Shown: positions 23,122-33,934 of the stretch, one piece after another | How positions within the stretch are numbered: the first letter of the stretch is position 1 | How the letters are laid out: every line of letters begins with the position of its first letter | Source of the DNA: Karstenula rhodostoma CBS 690.94 | Lineage: Eukaryota > Ascomycota > Dothideomycetes > Pleosporales > Didymosphaeriaceae | Reading direction: 5' to 3' | DNA: 64,000 nucleotides | Assembly (NCBI GenBank): GCA_010093485.1 | Contig: MU001495.1 | Location: 1,569,470-1,633,469, forward strand | The notes under the pieces: generated by a model | What the model saw: the letters and a program-made list of their open reading frames with translations, nothing else | The model's database searches: none | Told to the model about the DNA's origin: nothing | Program-made: the position numbers and the translations under genes

Positions 23122-23941
23122 GAGCCTGGGCGCAAGAGGCACGAATAGAACGGATTCTATTGTTGCTTTGGATGAATGGTGATAGCGGTGCTTGGATCAA
23201 CACCGCGGGGATATTATTATGGAAGGTTTTGGCTATGTTGCGACAACGAGCGTTTTGACAGCATTATTATGGATTGGATGGGCGGATGGATGGATAATTC
23301 CTCCATGACGGCGTTTTGGAACCTTTTTACCGACGCTACCACGGACGGCATCGGTCGCAGTCGTTTTTTTTTGGATGCCGGACCAAAAAAGTTGTTTATC
23401 CATGTCCCTATATCGGGGGGACGAGAAGGAGGGCGATACCCGCAGCCGCAGTCGCAGTAGATAGATAGACCAACGGGCCAGACGTCTTTTCATCTTCACT
23501 GACATCTTCATCTAACCGTCCGGTGATGACGAATCAACCTAACGTAGCGTAACGTAACGTATTATCATTCATCCCCTTCCCCCCTCTATTTCTCACCACC
23601 CCCAATCACACAATCTGCCATATACATACTACATACACACCCTCTACCCCAGCCAGCCAACATCCCACCAACGCAAACGCAAAACAGCGCGCGACACAAT
23701 CAGGGATGCGAAAGCATACCCCATACCACAAAAAACTCCCCCACCCACGTATATATGCACAACGCACAACATGGCACAGAAGCCTTCCCATCATGTACTG
23801 CTTTTCCTTTTTCCTGTCTTGTTTTCCTTCGTGCAGTAGTCGCTCTACGCCTGACAGCGGAGCGCTTTCTTCCTTGTTTGCTTATTGATTCGAGTCGAGG
23901 CAGCGCGCTTCATTCGACACCTCCTCTACTCACAATCTTTC
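23122..23941. other. Convergent intergenic region
   Basis: 3' flanks of two converging genes. Contains taacg repeats near 23541-23560. No gene seen. Confidence 0.5.
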
Positions 23942-25479
23942 TCAAAAGTCCTCCATGCTCCCAATAATATCCATGTCATCATCGTCCCTCGAAGCCGGTC
24001 TCCTCGCCTCCCCCCTCTCCCTCTCTTGCTCCTCCTGCTCCTTCTCCCGCCCATTCACCAACCGCCGCCGCTCCGCCTCGCTCATACCCGCCTTCTCCGC
24101 CGCCGCCATCCGTACGCTCAGCGGCCGACTCTGCATGTAGCTCTCCATGTAGCTCGCGCCCAAACTGCTAGGGTACCCTAAACTGCCCGTTTGGTCGACG
24201 TCATCGACGCCCGAGCCCGAGATGCCGCCGACGTATGTGTTGAATTCTTCCTCTGGTTCGTCAACGACCTCGGGTGCGTCGGCGTAGATGGGTGCCGCAG
24301 AGGCGTGGCGCGGAATGGTGGTGGGGTCGCTCGGCGGAGAGGGGTCGAGGTAGGCTTGTGGGGGTTCGTATTCGAGGTGTGCATGTGAAGGGGGAGATGA
24401 GGACATTGGTGAGTGGTGGGCTGAGTCGGGGAGTGTGTGACCGGTGTGCCCGGTGGGCGAGTTACTGGGGAGACGTGCTGAAAGGTTGAGGCTGTGGTGC
24501 ACAGCGTCGTTGGGAGAGTGGACATGTAGGATGTTGCCGCCGATGAGACGTGGATCTATTATGTCTTCAAGAGAGGCGGTCGAGTTGGAGGCGCTGGATG
24601 CGGTCGTCTCGCTGGGGGACATGAGCTGCGGCTCTGCGATTTGGTCCGCTGGAAGGACGGTTTGGCCATCTATGACTATGCTGACGCGCTTCCTCCTGCG
24701 CTTCTCGCCGCTGTTTCGCAGCGAGGACTTCTTGATTGCCGGGCGTTTCGATTTCTTCGCATCCTCTGGAGTTTGGTTCTCCTTCTGCGGTTCCTTGCTG
24801 CGACTGCTGCTGCCACCCTCGGGTTCCATTTTTTCGCTGCTTTTACTCGATGATGCGTGCTCGCCTTGTGCGTCCGGGGCATGTCCCAACGACAACGATG
24901 TTGCTGATGATGATGGTGACGATGACGATTTTGCCTGTTTTGGAGGAGAGCTGCCGTCAGCTGGCTCTTTCTTTTTATGGCGCTTCTTCTTCTCCTTCTC
25001 CCTGGAGGTCTCGCCGGCGTCGAGCAGAGGCAAAAATATGGGCGTCACGAGCCCAAATAGCTCCTTCTCCCGCTTGTGCACCTTTGTCCGCTTCGCCTTC
25101 TCCTCCCGCTTCGATTCGGGGATCAGGTCGGGGGACTGGGCGGGCGAGGGAAGAGGGTTGTTTGCAGGCGCGGTTGGGGTGTGTGAGTCGGCATGGCGGT
25201 CGGTCCTGTTCGCGGCGTCGTTTGTCTCGCCGCATTCCATTTCGCGGTACTGTGCAAGGAGCTAACCCGGTTAGCCCAGTCCATGTCTCGCTAGAAGAGA
25301 GCATCCAGAATGCATACCTCGTGCTGGAACGTGTGCAGCTCGTGCTGCTTCTGCTTTATGTAGGCATTGATGTCGGCCTCGAGGCGCAGCTTCTTCTCGT
25401 CAATGCTGCGGGCGAGACTTTCGAGTTGGGCCGTGGAGCAGCCTGGGACCTCGGCCAGGCACGGGTCGACGTGCAGCAT
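23942..25479 (-). CDS. Conserved ascomycete protein of unknown function, coiled coil plus disordered tail
   Basis: Exons complement(join(23942..25261, 25318..25479)) give 493 residues. The 56-base intron (GTATGC, branch GCTAACC, TTAG) joins HELHTFQHE to LLAQYREMECGETND, extending a coiled coil that starts at QLESLARSIDEKK. After it come KREKELFGLVTPIFLPLLDA (a short hydrophobic conserved block, about 112-131), basic tracts (EKEKKKRHKKKE; KKSKRPAIKKSS), Ser/Pro-rich disorder, and a C-terminal helix MAAAEKAGMSEAERRRLVNG ending DMDIIGSMEDF. The start is uncertain: 25479 is the first ATG, but a TAG acceptor just upstream leaves room for another 5' exon. No function is assigned; the basic tracts suggest a nuclear protein. 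Confidence 0.65.
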
Positions 25480-27279
25480 CTGCTGCGCGGGCACCTAGGG
25501 ACAGGCGGATGACGGGATCACGGGACGGGTGGGCGGCGAATAGCACGGGTCGTGTTGTATATGCAGCGGGCGGCCAGGGCTCACTCGGCCTGGGTCCTTG
25601 GGACGCAATGTTCTGCGGGCGTGTCAGTTGCCTTTGGCGACGACGGGGGGCAGGCAGCCGCCTCTGCGCTGGCGAGTTGGTACCGGGGATGACGCATTCG
25701 GAAGGGTGAATGGGGCGGTCACCGGACTCGGCTGCGTGGTCGTACCTAGTACTTCTGACTCTGGGTGCAAGCCGAGATGGCACACGATGCGCCGAGGAGC
25801 TCTCACGTGGGGCAGGCTGGGCGGCTGGCGGGGCGAAGCGGCGGCGCAATTGACGGCTGGAGGCGTCGGTCCAGCGCAGCTTCAGGCCTTGATGGGCAGG
25901 GCAGGGCAGGGCAGAGCAGGGCGGAGCAGGGCAGGGCAGGACAGTGGCAGTCGAGGGCAGATGGAGGGGCTCAGGGTGCGCACGACTCGACAAGAGGTAT
26001 GTGTAGGTCTAGCCCATGGGCTAGCACTCGGTCAAAGCCGGCACACGATGCATCGCGCTTGCCTTGCTGCTCTTACGCGGCAGTGGGGGAGCCAGATGAC
26101 TAAGGTGGGGCGTTGGAGAGGATGTGCAGTGCATACAGCGTTGTAGACGCCGTTTCCCCATCAACACGACCGACAGCAGCGTCGTGAATCCCCCCACAAC
26201 GCCCACCTACGTCCCCGTCTGCACCAATGGCGCCTGGTGGACTGCCCAACTATCCTCTGGTGCTCACCGCTCCGTCGACCCGGCTAAACACGCTGTGTCC
26301 TGCTGTTCACATGCCACAGCACTTCCGCTGCACCTAACCACCACGCGTGGCCCGATGCAGCTACCCGGCTGCTTCCCATGCACCGATCAGCGACCCGCTG
26401 TAGCTCCTCTGTTGCACCTCATCTATCCGCTCCCGAGGCCCGCGTGTTCCTGCCAAGGGGCATTCGATAACGCGCCTCGCTGCTGTGCAACCGAACCGTC
26501 TGCAGCATGCACCCGCGCGGAGATGCCCACTGTTGGGACCTGTAGGGCGAATGGCGTCATGCCACTGGTATTCTGCAACAACGTTGACATGGCATGGCTG
26601 AGGATGATGCAGGCACACGATAAGGCTTCGTCGGTGAGTAGTGTGTGCTGGGCTGACTCGCATCTCGATACGCTCAGACTTCGTCCTGGCATCGTAGATT
26701 GACTTCACTCAAGGTACGTCATAAACCTGATCAAACAAACGGAGCACCCTAGCCCGGGGAAGGTGTTTGGCGTGTTGGCCAGGACGACGTACATTCGGGT
26801 CACCAGGACTTCCCAGTCACGTGCCGTGTTAAGCCAATCAGAGAGCTGTTCTAAGTCGAGGAGCCTTCTATAATTAGGTTAACTTTCACGTGACTGATAA
26901 AGTTCTGGCGACCTTGGGGTAGGAAATTAAAATGTGTCGTCCTTCCGCGTTCAGTCGGGCATGGTCTCACTCTCTCTGATGCCTGAGAAAGTTTGTAGGA
27001 GAACAATAGTCACATTCAAATTCCGCTGTGTATATTTTACGCTAGTCCCTTTTTTTTTTTTTTTCAAAGTGAAGGCAATATAATGGCTCGCAAGCTATCA
27101 ATATCACTCATCCAATTTGACCGAACACTCTCGGCTAACCTTCATCGCCAGCAAACCACAAGTCCGTCATAGAGGTTCCCTCGAACCTTGCAATAAAATA
27201 CGCCATAGTAGGGACTAGTAGTCGAAGAAGGGACATAAGATCGTCGGTGTAGGATGAAAACGACTTGCTAGTGCGAAAC
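25480..27279. other. Long intergenic region with GGGCA satellite
   Basis: 1.8 kb. The first 1.2 kb is G+C-rich and has a GGGCA-type tandem run at 25894-25940. Base composition drops sharply after about 26700. A 13-T run lies at 27052-27064. CACGTG sites lie near 26819 and 26889. No open frame here has domain or splice support. Confidence 0.5.
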
Positions 27280-29433
27280 TCAGTACCGATGGATGACGGA
27301 GTTACCACCCTCGGCATTGTACGGGAAACCTGGCTGCGCTCCATTGTTCGGATCAACAAAATGTCCGAAACCCGTGAACTCCTGTGGAAGCGAATGCGCG
27401 GCATCGTATGAAGAGCTCGGCTGCGTTCCGGTATTCTGATCAGTAGACAGACCAAGAAGCATAGGCTCCTGAAGGAGTGGAAAAGCGGTATCGTGGCCAG
27501 TATTCGGGCCAGCGAGAGACCAGTCAGTGTTATTGGACGCGTCGAAACCCATAGCTCCCACGGTATCATGCGGCAGCTGGTTTGGGGCGAGAGGAGCCCC
27601 ATACAGGCTGTGGCCTGCAAACGTACTCCGATTGAGCTGCGGATCAATCAAGGGCTGGGCTTGCGCATGGTTTCGATTAATACAATCGTCCGGAAAGGCG
27701 TCATAAAGCGTGTTCCCAGGTTGTGGAGAGCCTTGCTGCTGGGACCCACTGAACCTGGTTGGCCGAAACAAACTGCTGGGCGAAGTGAAATGCTGTGGAT
27801 TCTGGTAGGTGTTCCCTTGGGCAATAACCGGGTGAGGTGGCACGTATGAATCGTAGGCTGACGCTGATGTACTTTTTGCAGTGACAAAACTTCCTGACCT
27901 ATCGCGCTTGCGAGTTGCACTGCCTAGGATCTCCGGCTGAGATGCATCGATGCTGTTCTGTCCACCTTGTGAAGAATCGACACTATACCGAGTGTTGTGC
28001 AGGCTGAGAGAAGGTGACTGATCTTGACTTGCTCCTTGTTGCGCAGGAAAGTGCACATGGCGCTGGTTGGCTCCGGTTGACTTGGATAGATAAAACCTCG
28101 CGAAGTGATCCGTAAAGATCCTTTGGAAGTTCGGCCACGTCGTTGTGAGAATGACACCGCGCCAGTCCCTGTAGACTATATCGTGTATTATTCTCAATTG
28201 CTGAGGTGTATATGTTGCTTTGAACGCCAACTGAGAAATTGTTTCGAAAGAAAGCTTTTCCGATCGAAGGCGAACAAGATTGTATGCGTCAGAAGGGTAA
28301 TACTGGAGGGTGCTGTAGATCAACTCGTTTGTGATCACGGGTCGGTGGCTCGCGATAGCCCGAGGCTGAAACGTCGCAGGGTATCCCGTGCCTCGTTCTG
28401 TCGTATCAAGAAGTGTCGTCGTAGTTTCCTCGGAAGAGACAACTGAAAGTGACTTGGTCGTTTCTTTAGATGACCTCGGCCTCTTGATCACTGAATACAG
28501 AGGCTGTTGGTTGCGTACAGACAGATCTGACGACGAAGGCGCGTCCCCGGCCGATTGATTCGGTGGGCGAACAAACATGTTCCGGGCTTTCATCGTAACT
28601 TCGCCCAAGCCGTGTCGATGACTGGTCGCAAACTGCTCGAGCTCGTCCTGTTCATAAGCCAGCTTGAGCTCATCGGTTTCGTTTTGTGACCACCGTCGGC
28701 GCGCATGGACCCCTCGAACCATCAGTTTCCAGTCATGGTCAGAGACCCCAGGAAAGAACACCGTGTGCAAGTTGTCCCATCCGATACTAGTCGTGGTCGT
28801 AGAGATGATTGCATAGAGCGAATCAGCATCAGCGTCGCTTGGCCTCGTAGCAGACTGAGCGTTAGTAGTGGCGAAGCTTGTTGGATCTCGATATCGCCCA
28901 GGCCATCCTGTTTGGTTCAAAACCTGGCGTATTGTCCACACTTTGTTGATGCTAATCCTCCTAATGCCGTCATTGTCATTGCTATTTTCTCTTAATTCAA
29001 GAAGAGATAAGTTGCGTGCTATGAGAAGCCCTCGTATCTGAAACAATTCTGTTAGGATGGCCTGGCCATTAGAAATTGGTTTATAAAATCGTGTCGTGGC
29101 TGCCCCGTTGAAGTTGTGTATGACCTGGGCCCCATCTTGTTCTAGCTTCACGAGGTGCTTACGCCGGTCCACACACTCCTGAGCAAGCCGACCGGGAAAT
29201 AGTCCATAGTCGAGGGTAACAAGGGCGTCTTTTGATGATGTGGGTAGCCCAAGCAATGCGGGCAGAGACATCAACACTGCATCGTCTTCGTCTGACCACG
29301 TTTGGCCCATATTCGTGAGAGCATCTCGGGCGTTTTCGATCGACAAGAAACTCTTCGGCCAGGTTGTGCTGTCAAGATGGTCTGTGACAGCAGTTTTCTG
29401 TGCCTCCGAAAGCTCGACAGTGTCCAAAACCAT
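27280..29433 (-). CDS. SANT/Myb-like domain protein, orphan (717 residues)
   Basis: Function not recognised. Two helix-turn-helix-like segments resemble SANT/Myb domains. One near the N-terminus begins TWSDEDDAVLMSLP and ends FPGRLAQECVDRRKHL (about 45-100). A second reads RRRWSQNETDELKLAYEQ and continues to VTMKARNMF (about 246-290). A further helical block follows at about 385-470 (DIVYRDWRGVILTTTWPNF). The C-terminal 230 residues are Gln/Pro/Ser-rich and disordered, like an activation region. The start at 29433 is the first ATG; the open frame extends upstream only with a TTG. No intron. The spacing of Trp, acidic pair and FP-R resembles the repeats in the gene at 32381. DNA binding is inferred. 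Confidence 0.6.
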   Translation of the reverse strand: MVLDTVELSEAQKTAVTDHLDSTTWPKSFLSIENARDALTNMGQTWSDEDDAVLMSLPALLGLPTSSKDALVTLDYGLFPGRLAQECVDRRKHLVKLEQDGAQVIHNFNGAATTRFYKPISNGQAILTELFQIRGLLIARNLSLLELRENSNDNDGIRRISINKVWTIRQVLNQTGWPGRYRDPTSFATTNAQSATRPSDADADSLYAIISTTTTSIGWDNLHTVFFPGVSDHDWKLMVRGVHARRRWSQNETDELKLAYEQDELEQFATSHRHGLGEVTMKARNMFVRPPNQSAGDAPSSSDLSVRNQQPLYSVIKRPRSSKETTKSLSVVSSEETTTTLLDTTERGTGYPATFQPRAIASHRPVITNELIYSTLQYYPSDAYNLVRLRSEKLSFETISQLAFKATYTPQQLRIIHDIVYRDWRGVILTTTWPNFQRIFTDHFARFYLSKSTGANQRHVHFPAQQGASQDQSPSLSLHNTRYSVDSSQGGQNSIDASQPEILGSATRKRDRSGSFVTAKSTSASAYDSYVPPHPVIAQGNTYQNPQHFTSPSSLFRPTRFSGSQQQGSPQPGNTLYDAFPDDCINRNHAQAQPLIDPQLNRSTFAGHSLYGAPLAPNQLPHDTVGAMGFDASNNTDWSLAGPNTGHDTAFPLLQEPMLLGLSTDQNTGTQPSSSYDAAHSLPQEFTGFGHFVDPNNGAQPGFPYNAEGGNSVIHRY

Positions 29434-30449
29434 GATTTTGAAGACCAAGAATGGATATTGAGTTTCGGGACCCTTTTCTCTTGTACCCTCATTGTCATTA
29501 AGCTGGGATTGGCGAGGCTTTTGCCCCAGATGACCACCGCGTTCTGTTTTCTTCGGGTTAGTTTGAGTATACCTGAGCTATCAGAACACAAGCCGATACA
29601 TGACTACGATCGGCCTGACCGATGTCCAGTCAAGGACAATATGACATGTTCGACCTTTGGGTTTATGTTGTGCCTCTTGAACGCTGGGCTACTATACCTT
29701 CTTCAAAAAGTTCCATACTAGGAAGCGTAGGAACTGCGTATGTTTTGTCTGGCTTCTGAACCCACGGGCCACACAGCTCGTGATGTATCAATGGGTGTTC
29801 AAATGATGCAAGAAGTTCCAGGGCGACGCATCCGCCTGATGTTAAGGATACGGGTGAGGGTATCGGTTCGACCGACCTGGCCGTGATGCGGGTGTTCAGT
29901 GGTCTTTATCTGACAACAGGAGCGCTGCCTTGGGGCGCCGAAGTTAGCGCGCAACCTATCCTAGTATTCCAATTACAGAAGGAGCCCTGGGGTTCTCGGG
30001 CCAGGTTGAGATATTGGAAAACGTTCGACCAGCGACAGCAAGGTCGAACTTCATCACTTGGACCGACAAATGAGGGACAGGAAAACACAGATCCATACAT
30101 TCGATCATGGCACTTCTTTTGGATATATGTGTATATCTCTGAAATTATAGAGGGATAACTAGCACCGAAGCTCGGCCTCGTAACTTCCTTGCTCATAGAG
30201 TTGGAAATCGCAAGCCATATCTGCAAAACAATGGCAAGAATCATACCTCGGCTCCTTCCACAAACATGGAATCTATTAACATGTACCCCTTTGGCAATAC
30301 AGTAGAATTTAGTTGTAGTTTCCAAACGTGCACTCGAAGAGGCAACACAATTTAGTCGTCCGCTTCATTACCGTTCTAATCGTCCAGCTTCTGGACTTAG
30401 CACAAAATATTGACCTTGGACCACATCACTTTCAGCTAGAGGGAGAGAA
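29434..30449. other. Intergenic region
   Basis: About 1 kb, moderate A+T. No gene, RNA or repeat recognised. Confidence 0.45.
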
Positions 30450-31259
30450 CTAGGGTTGACCAGTCATCTTATTGGCGGTTATCTGCCACGGGAATACGAC
30501 AAAATCCAAACTTTGGTCAATGTTTGGGTCAATACGACATTCCTCATTTAACGAGGTAGTCTGATGATCGCCGTTGATAAATTGTTGGAAAGGTTCGTGG
30601 TTCTCATCGAATGAAGGGATCACCTCATTCTCTGGAAGTGACTGAGGTTCATGGTGATGATCCATGACACCATAGCCAGACTGGATATCTGGTGAGAGCG
30701 GCCCAAGAGATGCTCCGTGGCGGTGATGCAGGATAGCATCGTTGTAGATCTGTCCTTGCAGGGTATCGTAGGTTGGCAGAAGGTTTGGAAAGATACCATA
30801 GACGGGTCTCGGATCTGACAAGATGCCAGAAGTGGGCTGATGGTCTGTCGAGATTCTATAGGCAGGCTGAGGATCTCGCAAGTATGGCCGAAGGGAGCCC
30901 AGGGCGCCTTGATCCCCCAAACGGACACGACGTGGTGGCTTCTGAACTCGGCCACTCTGTAGAGGTAGCCGCGAGATGTCGGGTGCACAATTGAGACTGC
31001 CCCAATATCCCAGTCCAGGAGAACGTTTGATCTGCTTCTGTCGGCCAGGTTTCTTCAGTACAGGACGGTGCTCTGCTCCCTGTATGTCAATGGAAGGGTC
31101 GACTTCAGCATAGTTATTATTTCCGCGTTCAGAATGATCTTTCTGCGAAAAGGGCCGCGCATTCAAGTCGGTGTTGAGTGTCGGGATGGTTGGCAATGTG
31201 GCATAGTTCGGGTCTGTAACGTATGTGTTTCGGGAAAAAGTCGAAGATGCGGTCTCCAT
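30450..31259 (-). CDS. Orphan repeat-containing protein (269 residues)
   Basis: Not recognised. A single open frame starts at the ATG at 31259. Residues 61-115 are basic (RPVLKKPGRQKQIKRS; RVQKPPRRVRLGD) and may be a nuclear signal or nucleic-acid contact. Residues 130-169 form four 10-residue units: PQPAYRISTD, HQPTSGILSD, PRPVYGIFPN, LLPTYDTLQG. The C-terminal 100 residues are acidic and His/Gln-rich. There is no signal peptide or membrane segment. It sits between two SANT-like genes, and its low-complexity tail resembles theirs, so it may be a related regulatory protein or a decayed one. Expression evidence would be needed to be sure it is a gene. Confidence 0.5.
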   Translation of the reverse strand: METASSTFSRNTYVTDPNYATLPTIPTLNTDLNARPFSQKDHSERGNNNYAEVDPSIDIQGAEHRPVLKKPGRQKQIKRSPGLGYWGSLNCAPDISRLPLQSGRVQKPPRRVRLGDQGALGSLRPYLRDPQPAYRISTDHQPTSGILSDPRPVYGIFPNLLPTYDTLQGQIYNDAILHHRHGASLGPLSPDIQSGYGVMDHHHEPQSLPENEVIPSFDENHEPFQQFINGDHQTTSLNEECRIDPNIDQSLDFVVFPWQITANKMTGQP

Positions 31260-32380
31260 TCTGCTCCAGATTGTGTTCGTGGTCTAAGAAAGGGCGTTCG
31301 GTGTGTGGTGTGCACTCCGGTTTGTCGCAGAATGATATATAGAACCCAAAGAGGAAGAAACTGCCGTGACCTACACACTCAACGCTAGTTACAGTAAATC
31401 TGCCTATTAATTTGTGAAGTCGTATCTTTGCAATACCGGCAAGAGTTGATAAGGTGTTAACTCGAGTATTCTAGATGTATCACCGATATTGGGTGCGATA
31501 TTTGAGGTCAAATTGGAGTAGAGTAGATGGCCATCGAGGGCCCATGACTCTGTAATGGTTTACATTGCCAACGCAGACGCTCGGCTCGATTTGACCAAAG
31601 CTCTGTTCCGCAAATCACGCAGCCAGCTGGCCTGAGTTCCGTGACTGTGAAAAGCCCGCATCTTCCACCTGCTAGACGTTCCGGGCGGAGAGTTCGCATT
31701 ACTATGCCAGACGATCATCGTATGAATGTTTCGAGCATCAAAGGAAAACTAAGCGCGAGATAGACCACAATAGCAGGGGGTCTCAGAGTATTGCATGAAC
31801 AATCCCGAACAAAACATGACGGCAAGTTCATTGGATCTTAATTGGCCGCGTAAACTGTGAATGCCACATTATAACTATGTGATAGATATATGACGGAGAT
31901 AGATATAAAACAACATCGTGTTGTTGTTAACGAAATTTGAATCGTGGGAACAGAAGTGTGGTACTTTGAGCAGGATCTAGGCTTCCGAAACATAATGATC
32001 GCACGATGCTCTTCATTTACTTGCCAGCTGACCTGTGTAAGTTTTCATAGGATTTGATGAAAGAGGTGATGTGACCTCAGCATAGCACTCCTGTGAGTGA
32101 AACCGTGAACCTTGGCGCGAGAAAGGGACCGCCTAAGTCTTCACATGATCATAGCTTTGGCCTATCCCCAGAGAATATAATGGCTCTTCCATATTACTCC
32201 CTGGGCATCCGACCTCGCCGCAAAGCCCGACTGCAGGTACACAAACCCACAACCCATACCCTTTCGTAGGTCACATTCGAGGCGAACTTCTCGGTTTACA
32301 TCATCCCAACCTGAACAGACCTCGAACAGCCTCCTTCTCTGATCCGCGTCCTTCCAATACGGTAGCGACACAAGGACAAC
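31260..32380. promoter_or_regulatory. Divergent intergenic region
   Basis: 5' flanks of two divergent orphan genes, A+T-rich around 31840-31960. Nothing else recognised. Confidence 0.45.
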
Positions 32381-33934
32381 ATGAAGACGAATCTCAAAGC
32401 TGCCCGAGGCGGTGCTCCTTGGCTGGCTGAAGACAACGCCCAGATCGAGGATGCAGTTCGCAATGATCTCGACTTGAAGCAAATCTGCGCACTTTTCCCT
32501 TCACGCAGTGCTGATGCAGTCCGACACCGCGTTATCCGGGCTCGCCGCACTATCAATGCAGCAAACGTGCAAGCGAACCCCCAACCAGCGAAGACCGTCG
32601 ATACCAAGACGCCAGATCAATACGCGAAGAGCGGTCAAGTGTGGACGGCGGAAGAAACTGAGATCTTGAACAACGCAATCCAGAATCGCTCCGACTTCGC
32701 CCACATCCGTACGTTGTTTCCAGAACGCTCGGCAGATGCTGTGCGGCGCCGATATAATCGGAATCTTCAGAAGGCCAATCTGAAGAGTAGAAGCAAGACT
32801 GCGAGCAAGAACAAGAATTCCCCCTGGACTGCAGAGGATGACCAGAAGGTCCAAGATGCGGTGCGTGCGAACATCGGCCGAGATGCAATCCACGCAATGT
32901 TTCCCACGCGCTCTGTTGACGCCGTGCGAATTCGAGTTCGTAGGACCAAGGCTCTGCAAGACGAGAACCAAGAATCTGCTCCTTTGCGGGTGGCCCGTGG
33001 AGACGGTGTCCAGGCCGACCAACCTCAGTTCAAACTGTCGCAAGTTCAGTCTAGCCGCTCCTCCAGCCCCGCGAAGATTGACCACGACTATGTTATTGGT
33101 CCAGTCCCTGATAATGGGGAGTTCATGATGTCTGGAGCTTTACCAATCCCCGAGTCAGCAGCCTTTGCGGACGAACCCCAAATTCGTGAGACCTCGCGCT
33201 CATCAGAATCCCCCCATCGCGTCAATACCTGGAATGTTCAAGCGTTTGAGGATTTACCACGTTCGTCGACTCCAGAAAAGCCTGTTGTCGAGCCTCTAAC
33301 GCCACCGTTCCGTGCGCAAGAGCTTCCGGCAATCGAAGACCGGGAGTATGCCTCTGATTACTTCTCGTACGAGCCGAATGTGGGAAACAACAACATGTCG
33401 GACAGCCTTGGCTGGTTCCATAGGAACGGGAATGGCCGGGATCTGGGTTCCGATATGTTCTCTCCAACAGCCCGCGCCTTCCTACATGCTGAGACGTGGT
33501 CAGCCCAAAACGACTTCCTAGAGGACCATCCCGCCGGCAACCCTACCCAGGAGCAACTTCACCACTCGGTCCTGCCACAAGGCAGTCTGGCTATCAACGA
33601 ATTCCCGCCACCAATTGTGCCGTACGCGTACCACCCAGAGTCTTCAGACAACGGCTACGGCAAATATCTTCTATCTATGGACGACCATCCCGACCTCCGC
33701 AACGGCTTTCACTTCACCCCGACGCCGCATGATCCCGTCGCACCCTCCAACTTCGTCACCCCTGAGCAGCTTTTCGCGGATCCGTCGGTTGCGCCGTCGG
33801 TGTTCATGGGGAATATGGCACCGATCGCTGATGATCGACTGTTTGACATGTCCATGAACTTTCTGCCTGACGCTGGTAACGACATGGTCACTGACGAAGA
33901 TGTGGTGGCTGACGATGACATGATGGAGGAGTAG
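32381..33934 (+). CDS. Triple SANT/Myb-like repeat protein (517 residues)
   Basis: Probable DNA-binding protein. Three N-terminal repeats share W-x4-D/E with FP-x-RS-x-DAVR-x-R: PWLAEDNAQIEDAV to FPSRSADAVRHRV (about 13-57), VWTAEETEILNNAI to FPERSADAVRRRY (about 87-130), and PWTAEDDQKVQDAV to FPTRSVDAVRIRV (about 147-190). The pattern is that of Myb/SANT helices with a conserved recognition-helix-like R-S-x-D-A-V-R. The remaining 320 residues are acidic and Pro/Ser-rich, ending in VTDEDVVADDDMMEE, compatible with an activation or partner-binding region. There is no intron. The ATG at 32381 is the first in frame. Family-level assignment is from pattern only; target genes are unknown. Confidence 0.75.
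   Translation: MKTNLKAARGGAPWLAEDNAQIEDAVRNDLDLKQICALFPSRSADAVRHRVIRARRTINAANVQANPQPAKTVDTKTPDQYAKSGQVWTAEETEILNNAIQNRSDFAHIRTLFPERSADAVRRRYNRNLQKANLKSRSKTASKNKNSPWTAEDDQKVQDAVRANIGRDAIHAMFPTRSVDAVRIRVRRTKALQDENQESAPLRVARGDGVQADQPQFKLSQVQSSRSSSPAKIDHDYVIGPVPDNGEFMMSGALPIPESAAFADEPQIRETSRSSESPHRVNTWNVQAFEDLPRSSTPEKPVVEPLTPPFRAQELPAIEDREYASDYFSYEPNVGNNNMSDSLGWFHRNGNGRDLGSDMFSPTARAFLHAETWSAQNDFLEDHPAGNPTQEQLHHSVLPQGSLAINEFPPPIVPYAYHPESSDNGYGKYLLSMDDHPDLRNGFHFTPTPHDPVAPSNFVTPEQLFADPSVAPSVFMGNMAPIADDRLFDMSMNFLPDAGNDMVTDEDVVADDDMMEE

Noticed and set aside
22581..23135. Antisense open frame of 184 codons opposite the 262-residue protein
   Set aside because: Ser/Gly-rich mirror of a Pro/Ser-rich gene; composition typical of a shadow frame.
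25598..26146. Open frame of about 180 codons over the GGGCA satellite
   Set aside because: Translation is driven by the satellite and G+C content; no recognisable protein features.
27052..27064. Poly-T run as a Pol III terminator or retro-element tail
   Set aside because: No Pol III boxes or element body were seen next to it; single homopolymers of this size are common.
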